A stretch of 41,320 bases of DNA from Aromatoleum diolicum (GCF_012910955.1 NZ_WTVQ01000044.1:1-41320), one strand, 5' to 3'; positions 24,505-33,753 are shown, numbered from the stretch's first letter. The notes: generated from the sequence alone by a model not told the origin. Program-made: numbers and translations.

Positions 24505-27500
24505 TCAAGGCTGTACCAATTTGGCACGACGCGTTTCCCAGTCAGCCAGCCAGGCGGGTAGTTTGGCGGCTGGCATGGGGCGCGCTATGAAGTAGCCCTG
24601 CGCCAGATCGCAGCCCTGTTGGCGCAGGAAATTCCAGTCCGCGCGGTCTTCCACCCCTTCGGCGACGGTCTTCATGCCCAACTGCCGGGCCATGACGAGG
24701 CTGGCGGTGAAAATGGCGCCCCGGGTTTTGTCCTGGGCGGCGCCATGGACGAAGCTGCGATCGATCTTGAGCTCGTCAAAGGGAATATCGCGCAACTGCG
24801 ACAGCGAGGAATGGCCGGTGCCGAAGTCGTCGATCGAGAGGCCGACGTGCTTGAGCCGCAAGCGGGTGAGGATGTACAGGGGCGCGAGGACATCGGTCAT
24901 CAGGCGGGATTCCGTCACTTCCAGGATCAGATCTTCCGCCGCCACGCCTGAACGGAGGACTTCGCCAAGGACATGATCGGCGAACTCCATCCGGGCCAGG
25001 TTGTGCATGGAAACATTGACCGCCACCCGCAGCTTCAGGCCCTGGTCCAGCCAACGCCGGGTTTGCCCGAGAGCCTCGGCCAGCACGACACGGGTCAGGT
25101 CGTCGATGAGGCCGCTTTCCTCGGCCACGCCGATGAAGTCATCCGGAAACACCAGTCCGTCGTCGGGGTGTTGCCAGCGAACCAAGGCTTCAACCCCGGT
25201 CAGGGCGCCGCTCACCACGTCCACCTTGGGCTGGTAATGATTCACCAGTTCGCCACCGCCTATGGCGCGCCGGACTTCCTCGGCGCCATAGCGCTTGGCG
25301 GCCTTGCCGGCGGCCTTGGGCGCCGTGCTGTGCCAACTGTTCAGCAGCGCTTGGAGACGCTCGAATTGGACTGGTTTGTTCAGGTGGCCAAGCACCTTTA
25401 AGTGATGGGCGCGGGCGAGACGCTCGGCGGTTTCCAGAATCCGCTCGCCTTCGCCGCTGACCAGCACCAGGGCGCCGGTGTACTGGCGCTCGACCAGCTG
25501 ACGGATGAATTCCACCCCGTCCATGCCGGGCATGCTGAGGTCGAGAAAGATCAACGGTTCGCCGACCGACTGCGCGTCCAGCCGGTTCAGCGCCTCCCGG
25601 CCGGATGCGCAGGCCGCCACCCGGTCCAGCCCGAGGATGGCGAGCTGGCGCGCGAGCAGTTGCAACTGAAAGGCATCGTCGTCGACGAGCAGAACGTTCG
25701 CCGGCGCCGCGCCTTCCTGGGTCATGGCGCCGAGGGCCGCCGCCAGCGCATGTTCGAATTCGAGCGCCAGCGCCAGCATGGCATCGGCATCGCCATCCGT
25801 GCCCGCCTGTTCCAGCCGGGCGCAGACCTCGCCCAAGGCCAGGGCGCCGACGGCGCGGGACGAGGATTTGAGCTTGTGGCCACCGTCGCCCGCCGTTTTC
25901 CAGTCGCCCATGATGACGGCGGCGCGAATCTCGTCGGCCGTTTCTTGCGCTGAACGCCGGTAGTCCTCGAAAAACCGGGCAATCAGCGCCGGGTCGTCAC
26001 CGATCTGCCTCGGCAGTACCGACCTGTCCAGCGCAGCCAGATGCAGGTCGGCCGGCAGCGCCGGGCTATCGCCGGCGGTTTCATCCGAACCTGGGATCGG
26101 CAGCCATTTTTCCAGCATGGCCTGGAGCTGGTCGAGGAGCACCGGCTTGGTGAGGTAATCGTCCATGCCGGCGGCCTTGCAACGAACCTCCTCGCTCTTC
26201 AGGGCATTGGCGGTCAGGGCAACGATGGGTAGATGCTGGCCATTGCGCTCGGCGCGCCGAATGGTGGCGGTGAGTTCGTAGCCATCCATTTCCGGCATGT
26301 GCAGATCGGTCAGCAACAGGGCGTGGTGGCCTTGGCGCCAACGGGTCAGGGCCTCGCGGCCATCGTCGGCGAGATCGGCGACGTAGCCCAGGAGGGCCAG
26401 CTGATGCAGGATGACGCTCCGGTTGATCTCGTTGTCCTCGGCAACCAGTATCCGGCTGCCGCGTCGCCGCACCGTTTCTCCGGAAAGGAACGCGAGGGGC
26501 GCATTGGCCACATCGGGCACTTCCTGGCCAGGCGCCTGGGCCAGGCCGGCGGCAAACGCCACAGCATCGAGCAGGGTCCGGCGGGTCAGAATGTTGCCGT
26601 CCACCGACACCAGATGGCTGCCCTCCTCGCGCAGCCCCCGGCGCAGTCCACGCCGGATGACCACGAAGTGGATATCGCTCTCCGGGTGGTCGCGGGCCGT
26701 GGCGCGAAGTTCATCCAGCGGTGGGCTGGCGACGCGGGTATCGATGACGATGATGGCGCGGCCCGGTGATCGGCTGGCGATCCATTGCCGGGAGGTCGCC
26801 AGATCGGCTGTCCGTTCCACCTCGGCTTCGTCATGGGCCAGGTAGGCGGCCAGATCGCCAGCCATGCCATCGGCAGAACCGAACACGAGACAGGACAGCC
26901 CGGCGAGCAGGCCGGGTTGCCGCCCGGCATCGGTTTGTCCCGACGGCAGTTCGAGGGGCAGGCTGACACTGAACAGCGAGCCTACTCCCGGCTTGCTGTT
27001 CACTCGGATTTCTCCGCTCATCATGTCCGCCAACTGACGCGATATGGCCAGCCCCAGTCCGGTCCCCCCATATTCGCGGGTGGTGGAAATGTCGGCCTGG
27101 ACGAAGGGCGAGAATATCCGCGCCAGACTTTTCTCACCGAGGCCGATGCCGTTATCGGCGACCTGGAACTCCAGCCGAACGCCCTTAGCGTCGCTTTCGA
27201 CCAACAGCGCGCGAACGGACACCCGGCCCGGGCGCGGCGTCGCGCCGGAAAACTTGATGGCGTTGTTGGTAAGATTGATCAGGATCTGGCGCAGCCGCCC
27301 CGGATCGCCCATCAACTCCGCGGGGATCGTCGGATCGGTGAACAGGGTCAACTCCACCTTTTTCTTCAGGGCCATGCGGTCGAGGATTCCGCAGGCCTTC
27401 TCGACCACGTCGGCGACACTCATCGGGACGTTGTCGATTTCGAGCTTGCCGGCCTCGATCTTGGAGAAATCGAGGATATCGTTGATCACGTCCAGTAGGG

Positions 27501-29850
27501 CAAACGACGAGTCGCGAATGATGTTGGCCATCTCCATCTGCGGGCCGCTGAGGCTGCTTTGTTGCAGCACCTCGATCATGCCGATGACGCCATTCATTGG
27601 CGTGCGGATTTCGTGGCTCATGTTGGCCAGGAAGGTGTTCTTGGCGGCATTGGCGCGCTCCGCCTCGATCCTGGCGGCGACCACCTCCCGCTCCGCCGCC
27701 TTGCCCTCGGTGATGTCGCGCACCACCCCGGTGTAGTGGCGCTCGCCCCCCAGCGTCATCTCGCTGATTGAAAGATCGAGCGGAAACGTGCCGCCATCCT
27801 TGCGCAGCCCCATGACCTCGCGCCCGGTGCCGATGATGCGCGCTTCGCCGGTGACGCGGTAACGCGCGAGATAACCGTCATGTTCGCCGTGGTACGGCTC
27901 CGGCATCAGCATCCTGACATTGCGCCCGACCACTTCGTTGGCGGCATAGCCGAAAATGCGCTCGGCGGCCGGATTGAAGGTTTCCACCTTGCCGAACTCG
28001 TCGATGGTGACGACCCCGTCCACCACGGTGTCGAGTATCGCCTGCAGGCGGGCGGCGATGTCGCGTACCGCGGCGGCGTCGGCCCTGGATTCCGTGGAGA
28101 CACGCTCGCTTTCGCGCAACTCCTGTTCCGCCCGCTTGCGCTCCGTGATGTCGCGCGAAAGGCAAATGAAGCGCGCTTCCTGGCCGGACGCGACGGCCAT
28201 GCGGGAAACGGAGAGTTCGAACCACGCCCGGCCTTGCGGCAACGCCAGCTCGAATTGCTTGCCGGTTGAGTGGCCGGTAGCGTCGGCCTCGCGCAAGGCC
28301 GCCAGGACAATATCCGCCGCATCGACGGGCAGGACCTCGGCGACCGTTTTGCTGAGCAATTCCTCCGGCGGGGCCGCCAGCAGATCGACGCGCGGGGAAT
28401 GGCAAGTGTAGTAGCGGCCGTCGAGCCCAACCTCGAACAGCAAGTCGGGGATGGCGTCGAGGGTCGCTTGCAACTGGTTTTTCGTCGCGAGTATCTCTTG
28501 CTCGCGCTGCTTGCGCTCGGTGACGTCGCGAAATGCGACCACGCCTCCGACGATAGCGCCTTGCTCGTTGCGTTTAGGGGCGGTGGTGTATTCGACCTGT
28601 ACACTCGCCCCATCCTTGCGCCAGAACACTTCATCCTCGACTCTGCGTACGACCCCATCGGCCAGGGTAGTATGGATAGGGCTCTGAGCTATCGGAAAAG
28701 GCGTCCCATCCCTCCTCGCGTAGTGCATCGTGGTGTGTGCCGTTCTCCCGATCAGCTCCTCGCTGCGGTATCCGAGCATTTTCGCGGCCGCGGGATTCTG
28801 GAAAGTGATTCTTCCCTCGAGATCCATGCCGTAAATGCCTTCTTCCAGCGACTCCAGAATCGACTCCCTCTGGCGTTGGAGTTTCGCCAGTGCCTGTTGC
28901 GTCCGTTTTTGCTCGGTGATGTCTTCGCCGATGCCCGCCGCCCCGATTACCTCTCCGTCGCCCGAACGCAGTACCGAATTGTTCCAGCGTATGAGCCGCC
29001 GCTCCCCCGACCGGGTGAGGATTTCGTTTTCGTGGTGCCATGTGTCGGGCAGGTTGCTGAGCAGCGCGGAAAAGAAGCTGCCTTTCAAGTCGTCCAGTTC
29101 CGGCGGCATGAAGACATCGAACCAGTTGCACCCGATCACTTCCTCGCGTTGCCAGCCGGTCAGGTGGAGCAGGAAATCGTTGCAATAGGTTATCCGTGCC
29201 TCGCGGTCGAGCATCATCGAAACCAGCTCGACATTTCCCAGCAGATCGCTGAAGCGACGCTCGCTTTCGCGTAATTCCTGCTCGGCCCGCATACGGTCGG
29301 TGATATCCAGGTGCATGACCACGACGCCATCCGGAAGCCCATCGGCCAGGGGGCTTGCCATCATCAGGAACCAGCGCTGCCGGGTTGGCGAATGGCAGGG
29401 ATATTCCATCGAAAAGTGATTTACCGCACCATTCTGCAGCGCACGAATTCCCGCGGCGGCCTGTTGTGCGGTGGCTGCGTCATCGCCCTGCGCACTGTCG
29501 CAAGCATCGAGGTAATTGGCGCCAATCCCATATTCCGCGCACTGCAGCGCATTCGCGTCGGCAAATCGCTGCCATGCCTGGTTCACCGAGACGATGCGCC
29601 CCTCGCTGTCGAGCAAGGCGATATGCGCGGGCAGCGCATTGAGGATGGTGATCTGCCTAGCGGCGTGGTTGTGACGCAGCTGCTCCTGGACGTGGCGCAA
29701 CAGGAACGTCCGGCCGTCACGGTCCGACACGCCGTCCACCTCGCCGGCCGTCAGTTCCTCCAGACGTCGCCCGGTTGCGTGCAAGGTCTCGATCAGCGCG
29801 GAAATTTCTTCGTTGGCATCCAGCGGAGGCTGTGGTTCGACAGGTTTCAT
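24505..29850 (-). CDS. Kai-linked hybrid kinase: 5 PAS-HisKA-HATPase-REC-Hpt-REC-EAL
   Basis: This 1781-residue protein has five PAS-type domains (about 80-720, linkers such as HLDITDRMRAEQEL and FRDVTERKQREQEI). HisKA has His746 in ANMSHEIRTPMNGVIG, and the ATP domain has NLTNNAIKFS, DNGIGLG and GGTGLGLAIS. A degenerate receiver-like stretch lies near 990-1110. A receiver follows with Asp1182 (LLTDLHMPEMDG), then an Hpt domain with His1325 (GGHKLKSSSRAVGA). A second receiver has Asp1437 (FLDLSMPGMDG). A complete EAL domain closes it: EAL 1554-1556, EVTESRLM, DDFGTGHSSL, EGVEDRADW. This gives a full His-Asp-His-Asp relay ending on the receiver before a c-di-GMP phosphodiesterase. Its ATG overlaps the kaiB stop (ATGA), making Kai proteins its likely input. 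It has no membrane helix. Confidence 0.92.
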   Translation of the reverse strand: MKPVEPQPPLDANEEISALIETLHATGRRLEELTAGEVDGVSDRDGRTFLLRHVQEQLRHNHAARQITILNALPAHIALLDSEGRIVSVNQAWQRFADANALQCAEYGIGANYLDACDSAQGDDAATAQQAAAGIRALQNGAVNHFSMEYPCHSPTRQRWFLMMASPLADGLPDGVVVMHLDITDRMRAEQELRESERRFSDLLGNVELVSMMLDREARITYCNDFLLHLTGWQREEVIGCNWFDVFMPPELDDLKGSFFSALLSNLPDTWHHENEILTRSGERRLIRWNNSVLRSGDGEVIGAAGIGEDITEQKRTQQALAKLQRQRESILESLEEGIYGMDLEGRITFQNPAAAKMLGYRSEELIGRTAHTTMHYARRDGTPFPIAQSPIHTTLADGVVRRVEDEVFWRKDGASVQVEYTTAPKRNEQGAIVGGVVAFRDVTERKQREQEILATKNQLQATLDAIPDLLFEVGLDGRYYTCHSPRVDLLAAPPEELLSKTVAEVLPVDAADIVLAALREADATGHSTGKQFELALPQGRAWFELSVSRMAVASGQEARFICLSRDITERKRAEQELRESERVSTESRADAAAVRDIAARLQAILDTVVDGVVTIDEFGKVETFNPAAERIFGYAANEVVGRNVRMLMPEPYHGEHDGYLARYRVTGEARIIGTGREVMGLRKDGGTFPLDLSISEMTLGGERHYTGVVRDITEGKAAEREVVAARIEAERANAAKNTFLANMSHEIRTPMNGVIGMIEVLQQSSLSGPQMEMANIIRDSSFALLDVINDILDFSKIEAGKLEIDNVPMSVADVVEKACGILDRMALKKKVELTLFTDPTIPAELMGDPGRLRQILINLTNNAIKFSGATPRPGRVSVRALLVESDAKGVRLEFQVADNGIGLGEKSLARIFSPFVQADISTTREYGGTGLGLAISRQLADMMSGEIRVNSKPGVGSLFSVSLPLELPSGQTDAGRQPGLLAGLSCLVFGSADGMAGDLAAYLAHDEAEVERTADLATSRQWIASRSPGRAIIVIDTRVASPPLDELRATARDHPESDIHFVVIRRGLRRGLREEGSHLVSVDGNILTRRTLLDAVAFAAGLAQAPGQEVPDVANAPLAFLSGETVRRRGSRILVAEDNEINRSVILHQLALLGYVADLADDGREALTRWRQGHHALLLTDLHMPEMDGYELTATIRRAERNGQHLPIVALTANALKSEEVRCKAAGMDDYLTKPVLLDQLQAMLEKWLPIPGSDETAGDSPALPADLHLAALDRSVLPRQIGDDPALIARFFEDYRRSAQETADEIRAAVIMGDWKTAGDGGHKLKSSSRAVGALALGEVCARLEQAGTDGDADAMLALALEFEHALAAALGAMTQEGAAPANVLLVDDDAFQLQLLARQLAILGLDRVAACASGREALNRLDAQSVGEPLIFLDLSMPGMDGVEFIRQLVERQYTGALVLVSGEGERILETAERLARAHHLKVLGHLNKPVQFERLQALLNSWHSTAPKAAGKAAKRYGAEEVRRAIGGGELVNHYQPKVDVVSGALTGVEALVRWQHPDDGLVFPDDFIGVAEESGLIDDLTRVVLAEALGQTRRWLDQGLKLRVAVNVSMHNLARMEFADHVLGEVLRSGVAAEDLILEVTESRLMTDVLAPLYILTRLRLKHVGLSIDDFGTGHSSLSQLRDIPFDELKIDRSFVHGAAQDKTRGAIFTASLVMARQLGMKTVAEGVEDRADWNFLRQQGCDLAQGYFIARPMPAAKLPAWLADWETRRAKLVQP

Positions 29851-30137
29851 GCCGCGCTGTCCAGCAAGCCCAACGTCAGCAACACGGTCTGCGTCTGGCT
29901 GAGCGTACCGACGATTCTCCGCACCGGCGGCGGCGTCAATGCGACCAGGGTCGGCGTCATGAAGATGCCTTCCGCCAACGCGCGCTTCGGCTCCCGGAAG
30001 ACGTCGACAATTTCGATTTCATGGCGATCCGCCAGGTGGTCCCGGCAGAATGCGGCAAGGTGGGCGACCGCCTGGACCGAGTTTGGCGCATCGCCAGCGA
30101 CAAAAAGCCGGAACGTGAATTGGGGCTGTCGTCTCAT
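29847..30137 (-). CDS. kaiB: KaiB-family clock/stress protein
   Basis: This 96-residue protein has the KaiB fold signature: FRLFVAGDAPNSVQAV at the start, VDVFREPKRA in the middle, then FMTPTLVALTPPPVRRIVG. In cyanobacteria KaiB switches fold, binds the CI ring of KaiC and sequesters KaiA. Outside cyanobacteria KaiB-KaiC pairs act without KaiA in hourglass timing or stress responses. ATG 30137 overlaps the kaiC stop and its own TGA overlaps the hybrid-kinase ATG, so the three proteins are translated as a set. Length and motifs are normal, with nothing missing. Confidence 0.93.
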   Translation of the reverse strand: MRRQPQFTFRLFVAGDAPNSVQAVAHLAAFCRDHLADRHEIEIVDVFREPKRALAEGIFMTPTLVALTPPPVRRIVGTLSQTQTVLLTLGLLDSAA

Positions 30138-31885
30138 GGCTGGCTCGCTTTCCCGCCCGCGATCGTCTCATCGTCGCCGCGCAACTCCTTCATCTGGGTG
30201 CGGCCGCGCGACAACTCGCCTTCGTGACTCTGTGTGGAGCGGACCAGCAAGGCCTTTTCGACCTGCTTCGCCACGAGTTCCGTCTCCAAGGACTTCATGC
30301 GCACCTTGAGCTCTGCCTCCTCGGCATCGAGTTTGACCCGCTTGAGCTTCGCGGCGGCCTCGGCGGCCTCGCTGGCGACCCGCTCGGCGCGTTCCTTTTC
30401 CCAGCGCAGGGTGCCCATCAACACCTCGCCACCGGCCGTGTAGGTGTCGGCCAGCGTCACCCCCGCGTCGCTCAGGATCAGTTCGCGCACCTGGTTCGAA
30501 TGCGCCGTGCCACGGGATTTGACGATGGACAGGCCGCGGTTGCGCTCGCCGGCCTGGACCAGATAGCTGAGGTGGATCCAGGTGTCGGCCAGGGTCGAAA
30601 TCTGTAGTGGCGAACCGCTTTCGGTCCGGTTCGACATCTCGTCGAGCAGGCTGGTGCAGACCAGGGTGATGCCTTCGCCCTTGGACCAGTCGATCAAGCG
30701 GTCGGCCACGCTTTGCGCGGTCGTGTCGTTGCTGGATTTGTACCAGGTGGACACAGGATCGATCACCAGACAACGGGCGCCATGCTCTTCCGCCTCGGTC
30801 TTGATGCGCACCAGGTAAGATTCCGCGCTGCCCGCGATGGAGCGCGCCGAGATCATGCGCAGACAGCCGCTTTTGACATATCGATCCAGCCCGATGCCGA
30901 CCGAGGCCAGGTTTCGGATCACCTCGTTGCAATCCGAATCGAAGCTGACGAACAGGGTGTGTTCGCCGCGCTGGCAGGCTGCCCCCGCGAAGGCTCCGCT
31001 CAGGGTGGTCTTGGCGGTGCCAGAATAACCGGTGACCAGAATGCTGGCGCCGCGGTAGTAGCCGCCGCCAAGCATGGTATCGAGCCGCTCGACGCCGCTG
31101 GGAACGCGCTCGTTGCTGACCTTGGGATGGACATGAACGCGGGTGCGTGCGACGTCGACCACCAGCCCACCGTTGCCGATCAGGAACGGCGATTCATTCT
31201 CGTCGAAGCCGGAGCCGCGATATTTCTGCACCCGCAGATTTCGGTACGACACGCCTAGCGCCACGCTGTGGTCGAGGATGACGGCGCAGTCCACCATGAA
31301 TTGCATGAAACCGAACGGCTGCTGGATGACGACGCTGTTTTCGTCTCCGCCCGCCTTCGCGGTGATGATGCCGGTCAGTTCACGCGCCAGTAACCACTCG
31401 TGCAGCCGGTAGATCTCGCGCCGCTTCGCCGCCGGGTCGGGCAGCAGCGCCAATACGACATCGAGGGCGTCGAACACGATCCGTCGCGCCCGCATCGCCT
31501 GGGCCTGGGCCTCCAGTGCCGCGAGCATCCCGCCGAGATCGAAATCGCCCGCCTGCACCAAGTCGGACTTCGGTTGGGCGTCGAGGAAAAACAGTTCTTT
31601 CTTGCGCAACAAGTCGGCAAGTCCCCAGCCGAAGCTTTCAGCATTGGCCTCGATGCGCCGCGAGGATTCCTCGAAGGCGACGAAGATGCCCGGCTCCTTG
31701 CAATCCCGCGCGCCATGCGCCAGGAATTGCAGCGCCATTATGGTCTTGCCGGAGCCGGGACCGCCTACCAGTAACGTCGTGCGGGCGCGCGGCAAACCGC
31801 CGCGGGTGATCTCATCGAAACCCGCGATGCCGGTCGGCGCTTTGCTGGACTCTTTCGCGACTTGCGCGGGCTGGTTGGGTTCCAT
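30134..31885 (-). CDS. kaiC: KaiC-family double RecA-like ATPase
   Basis: This 583-residue protein has two RecA-like halves. CI has its P-loop at 41-48 (GGPGSGKT) and the catalytic Glu pair at 72-73 (FVAFEESS). CII has P-loop 286-293 (GYSGTAKT), but at the Glu-pair position it reads Asp316-Ser317 (VSFDSD). The phosphorylation pair is kept as Ser430-Thr431 (QISTLADTW), equivalent to cyanobacterial Ser431-Thr432. After about residue 490 it carries an extra charged coiled coil (EAAAKLKRVKLDAEEAELK), making it longer than the roughly 519-residue clock KaiC and replacing the KaiA-binding tail. GGGGAGG just before ATG 31885 fixes the start over a GTG at 31903. It is probably a KaiC2/KaiC3-type timer or stress switch feeding the hybrid kinase. 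Confidence 0.93.
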   Translation of the reverse strand: MEPNQPAQVAKESSKAPTGIAGFDEITRGGLPRARTTLLVGGPGSGKTIMALQFLAHGARDCKEPGIFVAFEESSRRIEANAESFGWGLADLLRKKELFFLDAQPKSDLVQAGDFDLGGMLAALEAQAQAMRARRIVFDALDVVLALLPDPAAKRREIYRLHEWLLARELTGIITAKAGGDENSVVIQQPFGFMQFMVDCAVILDHSVALGVSYRNLRVQKYRGSGFDENESPFLIGNGGLVVDVARTRVHVHPKVSNERVPSGVERLDTMLGGGYYRGASILVTGYSGTAKTTLSGAFAGAACQRGEHTLFVSFDSDCNEVIRNLASVGIGLDRYVKSGCLRMISARSIAGSAESYLVRIKTEAEEHGARCLVIDPVSTWYKSSNDTTAQSVADRLIDWSKGEGITLVCTSLLDEMSNRTESGSPLQISTLADTWIHLSYLVQAGERNRGLSIVKSRGTAHSNQVRELILSDAGVTLADTYTAGGEVLMGTLRWEKERAERVASEAAEAAAKLKRVKLDAEEAELKVRMKSLETELVAKQVEKALLVRSTQSHEGELSRGRTQMKELRGDDETIAGGKASQP

Positions 31886-32092
31886 GCCGCCTCCCCATTT
31901 CACTATGTCGTATGCACAATCCGGATTTTGTCCTTGGCTGTCTGTGCGTTAGCAAACGCTATTCGCCTCTTTTTGCTCACGCGGCCATGCCGTTGCCAAG
32001 CCCCCCCTGCCGCGATGCCACGCGACAGGTCGATGCACGGTGCGCGTGCCTACGACGGAAGGAAATCCCCTTGGCTGACGCGCGCCATTCCG
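31886..32092. promoter_or_regulatory. Region upstream of kaiC
   Basis: This is about 200 bases before the first remnant. The kaiC promoter should lie here, and the A/T-richer stretch near 31895-31985 is the likely place. I cannot fix the promoter boxes. No gene is visible. Confidence 0.35.
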
Positions 32093-32293
32093 CTAGTTGC
32101 CGAGGTGGTTGGCATGCATGTGGGTACGGTTCTGAAATGGGCCCCGCCGCGCTGGACCGAACGGTGTCGATGCCATCGTCAAGGGCGGGCAGCGAGGACT
32201 CCGGCACGGTTCGGGTCGCATCCTGACGTTTGTTCAGGAGCAGCAACTGAGATTGAAGATGATCGGTTCGAACCCTGCACAACACACCTGGTG
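32093..32293 (+). pseudogene. IS630-like transposase N-terminal remnant
   Basis: The plus strand reads AIPLVAEVVGMHVGTVLKW, a helix-turn-helix. After a frameshift near 32160 it continues VDAIVKGGQRGLRHGSGRIL and TFVQEQQLRLKMIGSNPA. HTH followed by an RGxRHGSGRxLT-QEQ stretch is the pattern of IS630-family transposases. It ends at TGA 32291-32293. No DDE core remains. The family call is moderate, but that it is a decayed transposase is likely. Confidence 0.5.
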
Positions 32294-32371
32294 AATTCCA
32301 CGGAACATCAGGCGATGTGCATGTGGAACCGACGTTCGCGATCGCCTTGGCACTCGGCACGGCAGGTCAGG

Positions 32372-32443
32372 TCGGTCAATTGGCGGGCGAGCTGGATCAG
32401 GATCGACCCCACCCCGCCGGCGGCGCCGACGACGGGGCACTGT
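32372..32443 (-). pseudogene. Zinc-type alcohol dehydrogenase/quinone oxidoreductase fragment
   Basis: On the minus strand a 24-codon stretch reads VVGAAGGVGSILIQLARQL, then TDLT. This is the NAD(P)-binding GxGxxG helix of medium-chain zinc dehydrogenases. Both sides run into unrelated sequence, so only the dinucleotide-binding turn is left. Confidence 0.6.
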
Positions 32444-32456
32444 CCGCCGGGGGGCG

Positions 32457-32658
32457 GTGCAAGGCTGCGGCATCGCCTGCAAATCGCGACTGGATATCGC
32501 CGACGACCTGCCCAGCGGTCGGCTGATCGATCTTTTCCCGGGGACCCGGTGCGAGTTGGTGCCGCTTTACGCAGTCTATCCCAGCCGGCAGTATCAGCAG
32601 GCCCGGCTGCAGGCCCTGTTGCAATTCCTGCAGGCGGTCTTCCGGCACAGCTCTAGGC
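32457..32658 (+). pseudogene. LysR-family regulator C-terminal remnant
   Basis: The plus strand reads VQGCGIACKSRLDIADDLPS, then GRLIDLFPG, then LYAVYPSRQYQQARLQALLQ and FLQAVF. This is the typical end of a LysR effector domain (GLGIA, DL.SGRL, LYAVYPS, R.R.LLDFL). The DNA-binding half is missing. LysR genes are often paired with a divergent zinc dehydrogenase gene, and fragments of both lie back to back here. A former LysR-dehydrogenase locus was therefore replaced. The end overlaps the wspR stop. Confidence 0.75.
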
Positions 32659-33732
32659 CGAATCGGTTGCAGACGCTGATTGAGCGGCGTGCGCAAGGAA
32701 GGATTGATCTTGCCCATGCATCACAACCCGGTTCTTGCCCAACAGCTTGGCTTGATATAAAGCCTTGTCGGCGCGGTCAATCCAGCTGAGAAAGGTGTCT
32801 GTGGATTGCGGGATCATTGATGTACCGCCGACACTTACGGTAAGGCACTCACCCACGCTGGAGCCTCTGTGCGCGATAGCCAGTTCCTCCACATCGCATC
32901 GCAATTTTTCGCCGAGCGACTGGATCGGTAGAAAAGGCGTTGCGGGCAGGATCACCGCAAACTCTTCGCCACCGAAACGTACCGTGAGATCGGTCGGCCG
33001 CAGGAATCGCTGCCGCATCACCGCTGCTACCTGCTTTAATGCATCGTCTCCCGCCAGGTGGCCATAGGTATCGTTGTATCGCTTGAAGTCATCCACATCA
33101 ATCATCAGCAGGGAGATCGGACTCTGGTCTCCGATGGCCTGTTTCCATTGCGCTTCGATATACTCATCGAAATATCTTCGGTTGCTCAATCCCGTAAGCC
33201 CGTCCTGATTGGACAAGCGCAGCAATTCGAGATTCTTTTCCTGAAGCTGCTGCTGGCTGCGCCGCAGGGCCTGGTAGGCCTGATCGCGCTGGACCTGGTT
33301 CAAGAAGTACTTCGAGTGATAGCGAATGCGGGCGATCAACTCAATGCTGTCCGGCAGTTTGACCAGGTAATCATTGGCCCCCGCCGCGAATGCCTCGCGC
33401 TTGACCGCCGGCTCTTCCTTGGTCGACAACACGATCACCGGGATATCCTGGGTGGCCGGGTCGGCACGGTACAACCGGACGAGGGCGAGTCCGTCCACGT
33501 GGGGCATCACCAGATCCTGAAGGATGACGGTCGGCTTGACTTTCCTGGCAATCACCATGGCGTCGGCCGGGTCACTGCAATAATGGAAGTCGATGTTCGG
33601 CTGGTCAGCCAACACCCGGCGTATTGCCTCGGCGATGATGAGCTGATCGTCCACCAGCAGCACCATGACATCATTGGTGTCTGGCGGCACGGTCACCCCC
33701 GCTTCGCTATCAATTGTTTTGCGCATCTTCAT
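32653..33732 (-). CDS. wspR: WspR diguanylate cyclase response regulator
   Basis: This 359-residue protein has a receiver with Asp73 (ILQDLVMPHVDG), a coiled linker (about 142-172, RRSQQQLQEKNLEL) and a GGDEF domain. The signature is GGEEF at 254-258, with the inhibitory RxxD at 245-248 (RPTD). This is the layout of Pseudomonas WspR, the c-di-GMP synthase switched on by phosphate from WspE. It is the last gene of the wsp operon, 21 bases after wspF, with AGGGGG ahead of ATG 33732. All active and inhibitory residues are intact, so it should produce c-di-GMP in answer to surface contact. Confidence 0.93.
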   Translation of the reverse strand: MKMRKTIDSEAGVTVPPDTNDVMVLLVDDQLIIAEAIRRVLADQPNIDFHYCSDPADAMVIARKVKPTVILQDLVMPHVDGLALVRLYRADPATQDIPVIVLSTKEEPAVKREAFAAGANDYLVKLPDSIELIARIRYHSKYFLNQVQRDQAYQALRRSQQQLQEKNLELLRLSNQDGLTGLSNRRYFDEYIEAQWKQAIGDQSPISLLMIDVDDFKRYNDTYGHLAGDDALKQVAAVMRQRFLRPTDLTVRFGGEEFAVILPATPFLPIQSLGEKLRCDVEELAIAHRGSSVGECLTVSVGGTSMIPQSTDTFLSWIDRADKALYQAKLLGKNRVVMHGQDQSFLAHAAQSASATDSA

Positions 33733-33753
33733 GCCCCCTTCGTCATCCTCGCA

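Noticed and set aside
28270-29274. Plus-strand open frame of 334 codons inside the hybrid kinase
   Set aside because: It is antisense to PAS domains of the 1781-residue protein, with no recognisable motif. It is open because of GC-rich codon bias.
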